From the NCBI RefSeq assembly GCF_008831285.2, contig NC_045138.2, positions 17,827,934 through 17,891,933 of the forward strand: DNA of 64,000 nt. Direction: 5' to 3'. The stretch comes from Nymphaea colorata (Eukaryota; Streptophyta; Magnoliopsida; Nymphaeales; Nymphaeaceae). Of the stretch, positions 1-10,987 are shown piece after piece (position 1 is the stretch's first letter; the number at the start of each line of letters is the position of its first letter). The notes beneath the pieces are model-generated. The model was not told where the DNA came from and searched no databases. It saw only the letters and a list, made by a program, of their open reading frames with translations. A program made the translations under genes and the position numbers.

Positions 1-993
1 TGTCGAGGTTGTGCATCTTCTTCTTCCTCCTTCTCCTTTGAGAGTTCTGCGTCCAAGTAGAGGCATTCCATTCGCTTCTCTGCGCGCCCTCTCTCCTCTG
101 TCAGTGGTAAGAGAAGAAGAATTAAGAGCTTAAGAACGTCATGTCCGTTTCATATAATTACGAGCCAATTCCAAGTGTAGATGAATGAGTGATGAGAGTC
201 GATACTTGGCATGAATTCAATATGAGGAAAAGGAAAGTACCGAAGAAAGTAAAGACAATGAAGTCGGAAATCTTCTCAGAATGGGACTCTCCGAAGTAGT
301 AGATGCAGCGGGCCATGGCTGGTCAGATGGAAATGAATTCTCATGGACGTCACTCAATGCGCAACCACGACAGATTACTGTTAGTTACCAGAAGAACGCA
401 GTGCGATTTTTTCCCCTTCTAGAACAGAAACCAACAGCGTCCCATAAAAGAATAAAATAATGAAGATCCAACCTCTCTTTCTCATCTTTCAGGCAAGCGA
501 GACATATTGCCCCCCACTGCAGTGCATGTTTTTGGTACCAGGTGATGCTCCACTTCTTGTCGTTCAACTTACATATCAACGACCATTTATTTCCAGCACA
601 CCTTCCATTTTCATATGATTACTTCAAATTTTTCATCAACTCCAAAGAGTAAAACCAAGTTTTTTTAGTGTGAATCTTGGCTCTAACTTAAAATCTTTAG
701 TTAAATAACTCATACATTTTAATGTATATATATATATATTGGCTGATTACTGGTTTAAGTGGCATAAGTGTCAATCAACTCCGTTTTATTAATGGATCAG
801 AGCTAGTGTAATAGTTGACATGCATTAGGAGTGCGTTACCAAAAACCAATCCAACCATAAATTCAAGGGGACAACGGAGAATGAGATGGATGTTTTGGCT
901 CACTCGGTTGGTAGGATATTTTTCTTCTTTTATTTGCAATTAGTATGTATTTGAAGCACAAGCCAAGTTTGAAAAGATGAATGCCCTATTATT
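1..993. other. Spacer, no gene recognised
   Basis: The first 120 bases are pyrimidine-rich, like a plant 5' leader, but no supported reading frame follows on either strand, so this may be the edge of a gene lying outside the window. A short (TA)n run is at about 725-740. The rest is AT-rich with stops in all frames. Confidence 0.4.
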
Positions 994-1420
994 AGGGATG
1001 TCAACGGATCAGATTCGGATCGGATATATCCTTAATCTGGATATTCACATATTTGGATTCGAATACAAATAAAGAAAGTCATATCCAAAATCCAATTTTT
1101 CAATTCAAAAACGATCCAAGTCTGATTATTGTATTCATATCCAAACTTGAATTAGAATTTTGAACTGGATTTTGCCAATTTTCAAAATGTAATAGCATTA
1201 GATACATGATCTTTGTCTAAAAATGAATATGTTCTGAATCGGTATCTGAATCCGTTCAGATATTTATGTATATCCAGATCCGATCGGATGCCATTTATTA
1301 GAATAAATCTGAGTCAGATCCGATTTCTTAATCGGATATTAAATATTTTTTTTTCATGTCTGACTTTTTTGAATTGGTTCGATCAGATGTCCGATTCAAA
1401 TTCGATATATTGACATCTCT
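994..1420. mobile_element. Decayed inverted-repeat element of a GGATC-rich family
   Basis: The segment begins AGGGATGTCAA and ends TTGACATCTCT, which are inverted copies with one mismatch in 11. The interior is rich in GGATC/GATCC and GGATAT words. A second, end-less copy at 52985-53215 aligns with the right half. No coding capacity and no clear target-site duplication are visible, so the superfamily is open. The end motif TTGACATCTCT followed by a CCCGT word recurs about 60 bases downstream (from about 1469). Confidence 0.5.
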
Positions 1421-2641
1421 GCCCGTATGTGGGTGATAAGAACCAACAACCATAACCATTGGTGTCCCTTGACATCTCTACCCGTTTTGTTACAACTGAA
1501 GATCACCGGATTCTTGGTTGCCGCCGGTTTGGGATCGATATTGTGAGAACCAGGTCCATTTCTGTAATGGAATCTGAAATCGCAGTAGTATCATAGGCAA
1601 TATCATAGGATCAATCATATGGGACAATTACATTACTTTTACTAATCAAAATCAAATCATCAGTGCAGCGAACCCCACCTTATGCTCGGGCCAATAACGC
1701 CGCTTGCAGACTCCACTTAGAGATGGGTACGTGGGGACATATATGGTTGCTGATCCCAAATTGGATCCACTAATTATTCAGATCCGGTAAAGAAAACATG
1801 ATTTAAATACTAAATGTATTTAAATAATTATTCATCGACGCACAAAAAAAAAACAGTTTTTTATAAATTATGTGTAGTTTTTTCTCAAACCCATCAAATC
1901 AAATGTGACCGAATGGTCCTAAAATATCTGCAACATGTTAGACCCTACATTAGACATAAACCAGCAATTACATGGTTTGCTAGTTATGTTCAAATTCACG
2001 GTTATATAAACATTAAATTCCACAGTTATATAAACGTTACTGATTATTCTGATAATTTATAAATAATTTAAAAAATATTATTAACCATAAAAAATCGAAA
2101 AGAACAATAAACACCTCGATCGAGGTAATCGGCAAAGTCATTGGCAATGTCATAGCACGACACCGGGCGGCCCACATTGACCTTGGGCCCCATTCCGGGG
2201 CCTATGAGTTGTGTTCCCGACTTGGTTGACCACCGTATTACAAAAGTCCGCTACCTGACGGAGACCGGTCATCCAGAAATTATGATTCTGATTTTGCCCT
2301 CGGAGACTGAGAGTTGACTGACCTTGTAAAGACTGAAAGTTGACTTAGAAATCATCGAAAAATTTTATGAATTCTACTCGATTCCAGGAGAAGACTGGTT
2401 TTATTTGGATTTACGATTTTCCGGATGGCTATGAGAACATGTACAAGTTGGAAGCTATTAAATACCATAAGGTGATCCGAAGAGAGGTTCAAAGGCACTC
2501 CAATATTCATTTCCTTGGGTCCTGATGATAGCGGTGTACCTTTCAACTTAGGTACTTCAATTTGCCGTTCATATAAACCAAACTAGAGAGAGATGTGCAT
2601 TCTCCTAACTCGACCAGTAATGTTAGCCATTGAGGTCTTAA
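1421..2641. other. Spacer, no gene recognised
   Basis: AT-rich sequence with a slightly more GC-rich patch around 2100-2300. I see no gene, RNA gene or complete element here. Confidence 0.4.
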
Positions 2642-2853
2642 GGTTGTGTTTGTTTCATTGTTATAAATGAGATATGAGATATGTGGTGACCTGAGATCCT
2701 TATGATCTCAAATCCATGGATTTAAGAGAACTCTCTTCTCTCTTCTTTCTTTAATCCAACCTTCAATCCATGCTACTAATATCTAATGAGAATCTCCCAA
2801 CTCACTTTTTTGAGCAGTCTTGGAACGAAAATCTAAAGCTATCAAACACAACC
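2642..2853. mobile_element. Tourist-like MITE (PIF/Harbinger type)
   Basis: A 212-bp element has perfect 11-bp terminal inverted repeats, GGTTGTGTTTG at the left and CAAACACAACC at the right. It is flanked on both sides by TAA (2639-2641 and 2854-2856), the three-base target duplication of PIF/Harbinger transposons. There is no reading frame, so it would have been mobilised in trans. The identification rests on ends and target site only. Confidence 0.75.
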
Positions 2854-2992
2854 TAATCAAAAGGTTTTTAAAGATTTTTCATTTTATGGTTAACATATAA
2901 ATTACTTGAAAGAAATGACTTTAATTTTTCTAATAAAATTAGATTTCATGGTAAGGAGCCGAGACAATGGAGGCCGGCAGGAACCATAGGCC

Positions 2993-3176
2993 GTTTCCCT
3001 CAGATTTTGGAACTTTAAAATTTAAATGTACACATTTTTATTTTTTTCAGAATTTTCAGAAATTATATTGACCCCTTTGTCATTTCCCCTCAGATTTTGA
3101 AATTTTTAAAATTTAAATGTACACATTTTTGTTTTTTTTTTTTTTCAAAATTTTCAAAAAATTATTTTGACCCATT
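2993..3176. repeat. Two-copy 90-bp tandem duplication
   Basis: Two imperfect copies start with CCCTCAGATTTTG at 2998 and CCCTCAGATTTTG at 3088, about 90 bases apart. Both contain TTTAAATGTACACATTTTT, a T-run and a TTTTGACCC or ATTGACCCC end. The context, a GGCCGGCAGG word followed by C-runs, resembles LTR-retrotransposon debris common in plant spacers, but I cannot assign a family. Confidence 0.6.
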
Positions 3177-6100
3177 TGGCCCTCTCAAGATAAAAATTTT
3201 GGCTGTCCGTGTTCATAGTAACACTTTTATACGCGGTTGAAGCAAATTATTTATCCTAAGAATGCCAAGAGATTGGCTACAACTTTTTTTCAGTAATTTT
3301 TTCACTAAATTACACTTTCACCTTTAATAATTTTATCTTTAATATGACATTTAAAAAGATAAAACATAATTTAGTACAAGTAACTTTTTTTCTCCATATT
3401 AATGGGCCCTTATTTGACGATTTTCATGAAGAATATCAGTGCAGGTCTTATTAAAAAATCTGAAAAAGGTGGCCCTTTTTGCAAATTATGGACAAGAGGT
3501 AGGCCAAAAAATACGAATTTATTTTCCCAACAAAAAATCATTCATAAATTTATATTTTTTCAAATAAACTGTTATGATGGTATAAGATTACCACTTTACC
3601 TTTAGAAACATTAGAAACATATCATATTTTGCCAATATATCAAATTTTTGTTGCATTTACATCCTGCATTAATGGAAAAGATATCAAAGCATTTTTTTTT
3701 TTTAACAAGTTCGGATGACTTTTCCTCTTGTGATTGAACTCTAAATACTGAACACTGTGCTCTGAATAAAAATAATGTCCTGAATATGCAAAGTTGAAAC
3801 TTGAGTGTCACAAGAATAAAAAAACTCCTTATTCTGAAGATGACAATGGATTTGTATGGTTTAACATTAGATTGTGGTTTTGAATGATCTGAAAAACAAG
3901 TTGTTAAAAAAGGCATACAAAACAAGATACACCATACATCAGGAAAGCTCTAAGATGTATCAAAAGTTAAGAATAAACTTTTAATAGCTATGAATGAAGA
4001 AAGAGATCGTTGAGTTCGTCTCACGATGTTTGGTGTGTCAACATGTTAAAGTTGAACATCAGAAACCGGGTGGCACTTGCCTCCGTCACGGCCCCCGTCA
4101 GCGCCCCTTGCCTCCACCCGTGCCTTAATGTAGTTTTTTTTTTTTATAGATAAAGACATCAATAAAAATATAAAAATAAATTTAAAGTAAGACCCACATA
4201 TACATCACCTAATTATAATTAACACATTGGTCTTTGGTCAAAGGCATTTCCATTAGTGGCTATCGACTCATCATGTGTCCACAAGCCGTCTTTGACACAT
4301 ACCCAACGCCATTCTTACGCCTTTTTTTATTTTTAATTAAAAATGATTTTAGGCATCTTAAACTAATTCAAATAATAAAAAAATGGGATAAACATGCGTC
4401 GTGCAAATAATATCCAATCAACAAGGGGGCAATACATGTCAAAATATATCTACAAGGAAAGATGTGAGAATCTTTTTTGCAGACAATATAGACCAATAAA
4501 AGGCGAGCGAAAAGATTACGATCCAACATAAACAGAGTGCCAACATAGTGTACCATCAAACATGGGATAAATTATCTAAAAAATAACTTTTCTTATTAAA
4601 ACTAAGGCAGTGGCAAAGATACACGAGGGCTGGTGTGGGTGGCGGCCCGCATGAACGCACCATCAAGGGTTTTATAGAAGATATATTGTCGAGATTTCAA
4701 AATTACATGGGGCGCCTACATCATACCTGAGCTAGTGACTCGATAAAAAATTTCTAATTTTTTGATAAGTGGGTAAAAAAGTAGCTTTGTCTAAAGAATG
4801 AACTACTGTGGATGACGACTCCAAGCTACCCAACGGCCCCTTTGGAGTCGGCGTTTCACAATGTTTTAAGCCAAACATATCAAACTCCACCACAGTGGCA
4901 GTTTTTTATTGTTTTTTCAAACAAAAGGCAACTTTTCAGGAACAAGTTACCCCCGGAATAAGTTCACCTGTGTTTGGAAGACATTCTCCACTCCCAGCAT
5001 AACTCCATTCAATTGTTCAATTTCACTTTTTACTAGTCTAATTTAATACAGTAAATCTTCGAATGAATAGGATGTTAACAACCCACTGTCCGAATGAGAC
5101 CCAAAGGCGCTTTGGTTCTTGAGCTAAGCGATACATCAAGATCGGAGAGTTTATATTACAATTTCATTAAAAATCATGTTTTATGCGCCATATATAATTT
5201 TTTTAAAGTTTTAATTAAAAATATAACATCCTAATCATGTTTAGTTTTTTCTTTTAATTAATTCATTTTTACTTTTAATTTATTCTGTAATTTTTTAATT
5301 GGGGATTGGAATGTGCGAGGTAGGTGGGAGGATAAGCGGCTTCTCTTTAGCAGCCATGCCAGTTGCGTCACGTGCCACAATTTGAGAGTGGCCTTGATTT
5401 TCCACGTTCTTCCCATATTGCCCCCTCCCGCTTCATGCCAATAAGTAGTACATCGGATGCCGTGTCCATCGCTTTCCCGTTAAAAATGCTAGCCACCGGT
5501 ATTATAACGTTATCTTCATCGTGCGCTAGCTTGTGAAATAAACGTTTTTTTCCTTTTAAATTTGTCTTGGGAGGCGATATTTTTTCTGCTGTATAAAATT
5601 GGATCTGGACCTTTGGATCTAGTTCTGGATGGATCCAGTTGCAGCTGTTTGTTTGTCTTCTTCGCTTGTTTTTACAAAACCTAAAACGGTGGGGGTTAGT
5701 CAAGGGGTACATTTTGGTCCTTGACCTAAAAGGTAAGGGTACAATCGGGCACGGCAATGTTCGAAGCGAAAACATGTCCAGATTCATTGGCCCGACCGTC
5801 CAGGTTCATTGGAGACGGTACTGACATATATACCCCCAACCATTACTGATATGACCGTTTGAAGCCAAGAGAAATTTTGTGTCTGGTGAGAGGAAATACT
5901 CGCCATTTGTGTTAAAACTCTTAAAATACCGTGACGGTCCCTTTAGACGAGTCCTCACGTCTCGGTCCGATTCAGAAACAAATCAAACGCGTCATTATAG
6001 AACGGTCCGTGAAAGGCTCCCCAATATCGACCGGAATTTCAAAATCTGGGTGATATTGTGATTTTGTCGGGTTATTTTAACCTTTGGTTTATTTTAATAT

Positions 6101-6600
6101 CCTTTTTTTTTTGGGGTCAAACAACTTGCATTTTTCTTAATATTTATATGTGCACTAAGTGTTGGGCTTGACTACTTTACTTGGTTGAACTTGGTATCAA
6201 GTTTATCTTCTTCTACAACAATTTGAAATTTGTTTCTAAGGGATGCAGTTTCATTTTCTTGGATCTACTTTGGATTTGGATTTCTTGGGATTTAAGATCA
6301 GAAGTTATCTAAAATCAAATATCAGATGTAGATTCGAAATTTGTAGTGCAAAAAGATCTATTGTTTATTTGTTTTGGTTACTACATATTTTGTTCTCCCG
6401 AGTCACAAGTTTCCGAACCGGTAATGTTCCGAGTCCCGAGTATGACAGGGACAAGTGTCCCTGTCTTTTGAGGATATCCTCGTAGCTGAATATTTTTGGG
6501 GAAGTTCCTCGTCATTTTGTGAATTGTCGAGAGTATCACTCGTCATCGGGTCTCTAATAAATGCCTCCTCGCTCTTGCTAGCAATTCGCTATCAGCGGGA
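3177..6600. other. Spacer upstream of the ATP sulfurylase gene
   Basis: No gene is supported. The longest frames are under 140 codons, match no family I know and have no coding-like composition. The last 400 bases should hold the APS promoter and leader, but no convincing TATA box is visible; the 60 bases before the start codon are C/T-rich. Confidence 0.45.
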
Positions 6601-9600
6601 ATGGCGTCCATGGCAGCCTTCCTCGCTAGTTCTCCGGCCGTTTCCTACCGGAGTCAGGGTGCCAGCTACCGGACGACGACCACCCAGTTCACCAAATCGA
6701 TCAGTTTTAGTGCCGCTGTCGACTTTTCTCCAAAGGTCCTCCGAAGAAGGCGGGAATGCTGCTCGGTTCGATGCGGTCTGATCGAGCCGGACGGCGGGCG
6801 CCTCGTCGACCTCGTCGTCCCCGAGTCCCGGAGGGACGAGAAGCGCCGTAAGGCCTTCGCGTTACCGAGGATCAATCTCTCGAGGATTGACCTCGAGTGG
6901 GCTCACGTCCTCAGCGAGGGCTGGGCCAGCCCACTCGCCGGATTCATGCGGCAATCCGAGTTCCTCCAAACGCTTCATTTCAATTCAGTGCGGCTCACCG
7001 ACGGTTCGCTCGTGAACATGTCGGTGCCAATCGTCCTCGCCGTCGACGACGGGCAGAAGGAGGCGATTGGGGCGTCAAAGAGCGTCGCGCTCTTCGACCC
7101 CGCCGGCCTTAATCCGATCGCCATCCTCAACGAGTAAGTAGGTTTCTACTATCTGGGTGTTTATCAGACAGTCTTTTTTCTTTTCTGGATTTCCATTTTT
7201 GGGCTTTCTTTGTTTGGTTGAGTGGTTCATTTTTTTAAGTGGTTGTTGAAGTGGAACGCAATTGCGTCTGTCTTGTTCATCAATTTGGTGGATCTTAGTG
7301 TTATTTTAATACATTCAGCATGCTGTAATGGAATCAATCCTTTGCTTTTGTGAATAAATAACTGACCTCTTTTTTTATTTTATTGCCACTGAGCTCTACC
7401 CATTGAACAGTCTTCTACTCTGATATGATTATGCTTTAGATGGCAATGCACTTTAATGGTGCACTATATATGCCTTCTTTTGTCGTGAGCTCTATTTGTA
7501 ACAAGAAATTTCTATTGGTTTAAGTTGTTTGGCAGATTCAAACTTGGTCGTTGCTTGTCCTTTCACCAACCTTTTTTAGATATAGATCTTTCTACACAAC
7601 TTGGGCCTCTATATATCACCAGGGTTTGAGTATATCTGATATTTTGTGAGTATCATGAGACTTAATACTATGGGCGTGGGTTGATTCATGTGAACTATGA
7701 ACATTTAGAACAATTCCATTTTGATGAACGTACTGGTGAAATCTGTTTTTTTTTGGTCGTTCAGCTCTCTCAATTACAATTAAGTTGTTTATGTTTTATG
7801 AACTTGGTAGGTTTGGTTGTTATTTCAGCCGGATGTAATTCATCTTGAACGGTTTATTCATAAATTGCTAATGTGATCTCATTGGTTGAAGACGAAACTG
7901 CAGTTTGGAAAGTTTGATCTACGATTGGTATTATACAGAAACATGATGTAGCTACTTCTAAGTTCTAACCAGTAATTGTATACCACTTGGTTAGTGCCAG
8001 TGTTTCAAGTGGTGGTTTCACATCAATCTATAATCGCCAGGTGGTTTGATTCTACTACGTTGTCTTGATGAATGTGATCCTCTCTGATTTTTCAAGTTTT
8101 TTTTTCCAATTTAGGTGGTTATTGTAAGAGAATATACTACATAGAGTTATTTTCTTGACTAAAAGACTTTTATAGTTTCTATTTTCTTTCACGTCAGCAT
8201 GTTAAATTGTTTACAACCGTAATGCTGTTGATGAAATCTACATTGATCTTGCTTTTGCTTTGTTCAGGTGGGAGCTTTTAGACTAAGATAATCAATCTTA
8301 GGTTGAAATGGCTTCTGTTAAAATGAGTCCTTTTTGAGCCTTCTAATCTTTTCCTTCATTTTCATAGTCATCTGCCTGCAATTTTGTACAACATGGAAGC
8401 TGCCAGTGCTTCTGCATATGCGTTTGTTCCTGTATCTGCATTCACAAACCTTTTATCTTTGATGACATTCTTCAATTGCTGTTTGATGGTTTAGCTTCGA
8501 CGGTGCTTTCATGAGGTCCAGCATGGACTGCTTAGTGAGAACCTATGTCACACGGACGCGGCTAAAGAGGCCGCGTGCCCGTGTCGACTCGCCGACACGG
8601 GACTCGGCTAGGACACGGCAAAAAATAAAAAATAAAAATTTAATGTTTTTTTTTCATTTTATCAATTTTTTGTGATGCATCCAATTATTTCCATGAACAA
8701 TCCTTTCAAATATTCAGTACTTTTGTGATAAAAGACATTTTCTCACAAGATTGTAAGAGTGAACTATTAATTTTTTTTTTTTTAATCTTATCATTTTTTA
8801 GAATATTTAATGTAGCCGTGTCCGCGTATCCAAAAATTTTGAAAACTGCCGTATCTGCACCCGTATCCCCGTATCCGCACCCATATCGCATCCGCACCCG
8901 TGTGACATAGGTGAGAACATAGATACAATGTATTCTTTTTTTTATTTATTTAAGAGTACACGATCATATGTTCTCCATGGTTTTTTATGCAAATCTGATG
9001 CTTGTTTTCAGAATGCCATGTGTGTCATTTTGGGTCTTGCTAGATGGCTTTGGAGTTAGATATATTTGCAGTGGTTATTCAAGGATTACATGTTTGGCCA
9101 TTAGTGATAACCTTATATGCCTTTCTGGATACTGCTGTTTCCTATGTCCTGAAATTGCTGAACCCAGCTTAGTATAGATACAGTAAATTGTATAAGAACA
9201 ATGCATAAGCATGACTCTGATCTTGCTTGCATTGGATTTTATTGTGATTGATTTGTGTTTGGGAGGTGGATGGCATGACCTATCTATTTTCCTTGTTTAT
9301 TGTTGGTAATCATTAGAGACGATTCTTTCTCCAGATTGTGGCTTGCCTAGCTGTAGATGCCACAGAGATTTTGTAGCCTATTGGCTATTATGTTTATGAC
9401 TACAACTTTTCTTGTTTTCTTGATTTTTTTTTTCTCAAAGTGCAAATAACTGAACTAAATGAATACCTGCAACATTAGAGAGTTGTTTTGTTAGTGCCTC
9501 TCTTATTGCCAGTCTAAATTCTTAGCAAAGTGGTGTTTAGGTGAATAACAAACTGTTCATTTGCACTATTATGTATTTAAAGATTCTGAGCGGTTTATTT

Positions 9601-10987
9601 CCATTTCAGTAACTATGGATTTTCATTGCATTGATGTGTTCAGCATTGAGATTTTCAAACACAACAAAGAAGAGCGAATTGCTAGAACATGGGGAACCAC
9701 TGCCCCTGGGCTGCCTTATGTAGAGGAGGCAATCACCAATGCTGGAAACTGGCTTGTAGGTGGAGACCTAGAGGTGATCGAGCCAATCAAATACAATGAT
9801 GGGCTTGACCAGTATAGGCTGTCTCCTGCACAACTGCGTGATGAATTCAGCAAGCGAAATGCAGATGCGGTCTTTGCGTTCCAGCTTAGGAACCCTATTC
9901 ACAATGGTCATGCACTACTGATGACTGACACTCGCAAACGCCTTTTGGAGATGGGCTATAAGAATCCAGTGTTGCTTCTTCATCCGTTGGGAGGTTACAC
10001 AAAAGCAGATGATGTTCCTCTTAGTTGGAGAATGAAGCAACATGAAAAGGTTACTTTTGTTTCTGGTTCCAAGAACCAAAATCTTCATTTGGCATATGGA
10101 ATTTTACCAAAACTTTTCTTGTGTTTAGGTTCTTGAGGATGGTGTTCTAGACCCAGAGACAACTGTCGTGGCAATTTTCCCTTCTCCCATGCATTATGCT
10201 GGTCCAACTGAGGTGCAGTGGCATGCCAAGGCCCGCATAAATGCAGGTGCCAACTTTTACATTGTTGGAAGAGATCCAGCTGGCATGGGCCATCCTATTG
10301 AAAAAAGGGATCTCTATGATGCTGATCATGGGAAAATGGTATTAAGCATGGCACCTGGGCTTGAGAGACTCAACATACTGCCATTTAGGGTATGCATTTC
10401 AACTTATTTACCTCTAAAATTTCTATTTATTCTCATATTAATGGCATCATATTTGTAAATATAGGTTGCTGCATATGACAAGACACAACATAAAATGGCT
10501 TTCTTTGATCCTTCAAGACCACAGGATTTTCTGTTCATCTCAGGAACAAAGGTAACCTTGTTGTTTAAGTTGGTAACCACATGGTTATTGGTCATTTTTG
10601 GCAATTGGCAAGCTGCTTGGCACACTTATTCCAACTTAAAATCATGTCCTTGGTATGAGAGTGAAGACTTAAAAAGGCTATTATAGATCTCCTGATTTGA
10701 AATCTTAAGTATTTCGAGCAGGTTAAGTAGTTGAGATTGTGTTGCCACTATCGTCTTTGATTTTCAACTCAAGTGATTAGAACTTTAGAAATGTTGTAGG
10801 ACTTATTTATGAACTTGTTGGCTGAAGTAGCTTTGAAATTTCACAGATGCGGACACTTGCAAAAAATCGAGAGAATCCACCCGACGGATTCATGTGCCCA
10901 GGTGGCTGGAAGGTTCTGGTTGAGTACTATGAAAGTCTTGCTCCTACAGGTAGCAGCAGCAAAACTCGTGAACCTGTTCCTGTTTGA
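6601..10987 (+). CDS. APS: ATP sulfurylase, plastid-type (miR395-targeted family)
   Basis: ATP sulfurylase (sulfate adenylyltransferase) makes adenosine 5'-phosphosulfate from ATP and sulfate, the entry step of plant sulfate assimilation. Coding exons are 6601-7133, 9644-10049, 10129-10389, 10465-10551 and 10847-10987. They join in phase to 475 residues, close to the usual 460-480. The first 55 or so residues are Ser/Thr/Arg-rich like a plastid transit peptide. The PUA-like N-terminal domain follows, then the catalytic domain with QLRN (258-261), HNGH (264-267) and [10 protein letters not shown] (360-369). Introns obey GT-AG; intron 1 is 2.5 kb and holds a MITE. Exon 1 is much more GC-rich than the later exons. 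The start is the first ATG of the frame and is followed by a plausible transit peptide. No lesions are visible. Which APS paralogue this is cannot be told from the sequence alone. Confidence 0.95.
6958..6978 (+). promoter_or_regulatory. miR395 complementary site in APS exon 1
   Basis: The bases coding for the conserved peptide EFLQTLH match the reverse complement of miR395 in 18 of 21 positions. Two of the three differences (6965 and 6972) are G:U pairs and the third is the terminal base. In Arabidopsis, APS1, APS3 and APS4 mRNAs are cleaved at the equivalent site during sulfate starvation. Regulation here is inferred; no MIR395 precursor is in the window. Confidence 0.8.
8544..8910. mobile_element. 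hAT-type MITE in APS intron 1
   Basis: A 367-bp element has perfect 13-bp terminal inverted repeats, CTATGTCACACGG, with near-match continuing inward (GCGG at both ends). It is flanked by an exact 8-bp duplication, GTGAGAAC, at 8536-8543 and 8911-8918. Eight-base target duplications are the hallmark of hAT transposons. The ends are rich in CCGTGTC and CCGTATC words, the centre is AT-rich, and there is no transposase. A relative lies at 33027-33343. Confidence 0.9.

Noticed and set aside
5368-5787. 139-codon open frame on the minus strand upstream of APS
   Set aside because: No family resemblance, no clear ATG context, no splice partners, and composition like the surrounding spacer; probably chance in a GC-richer patch.
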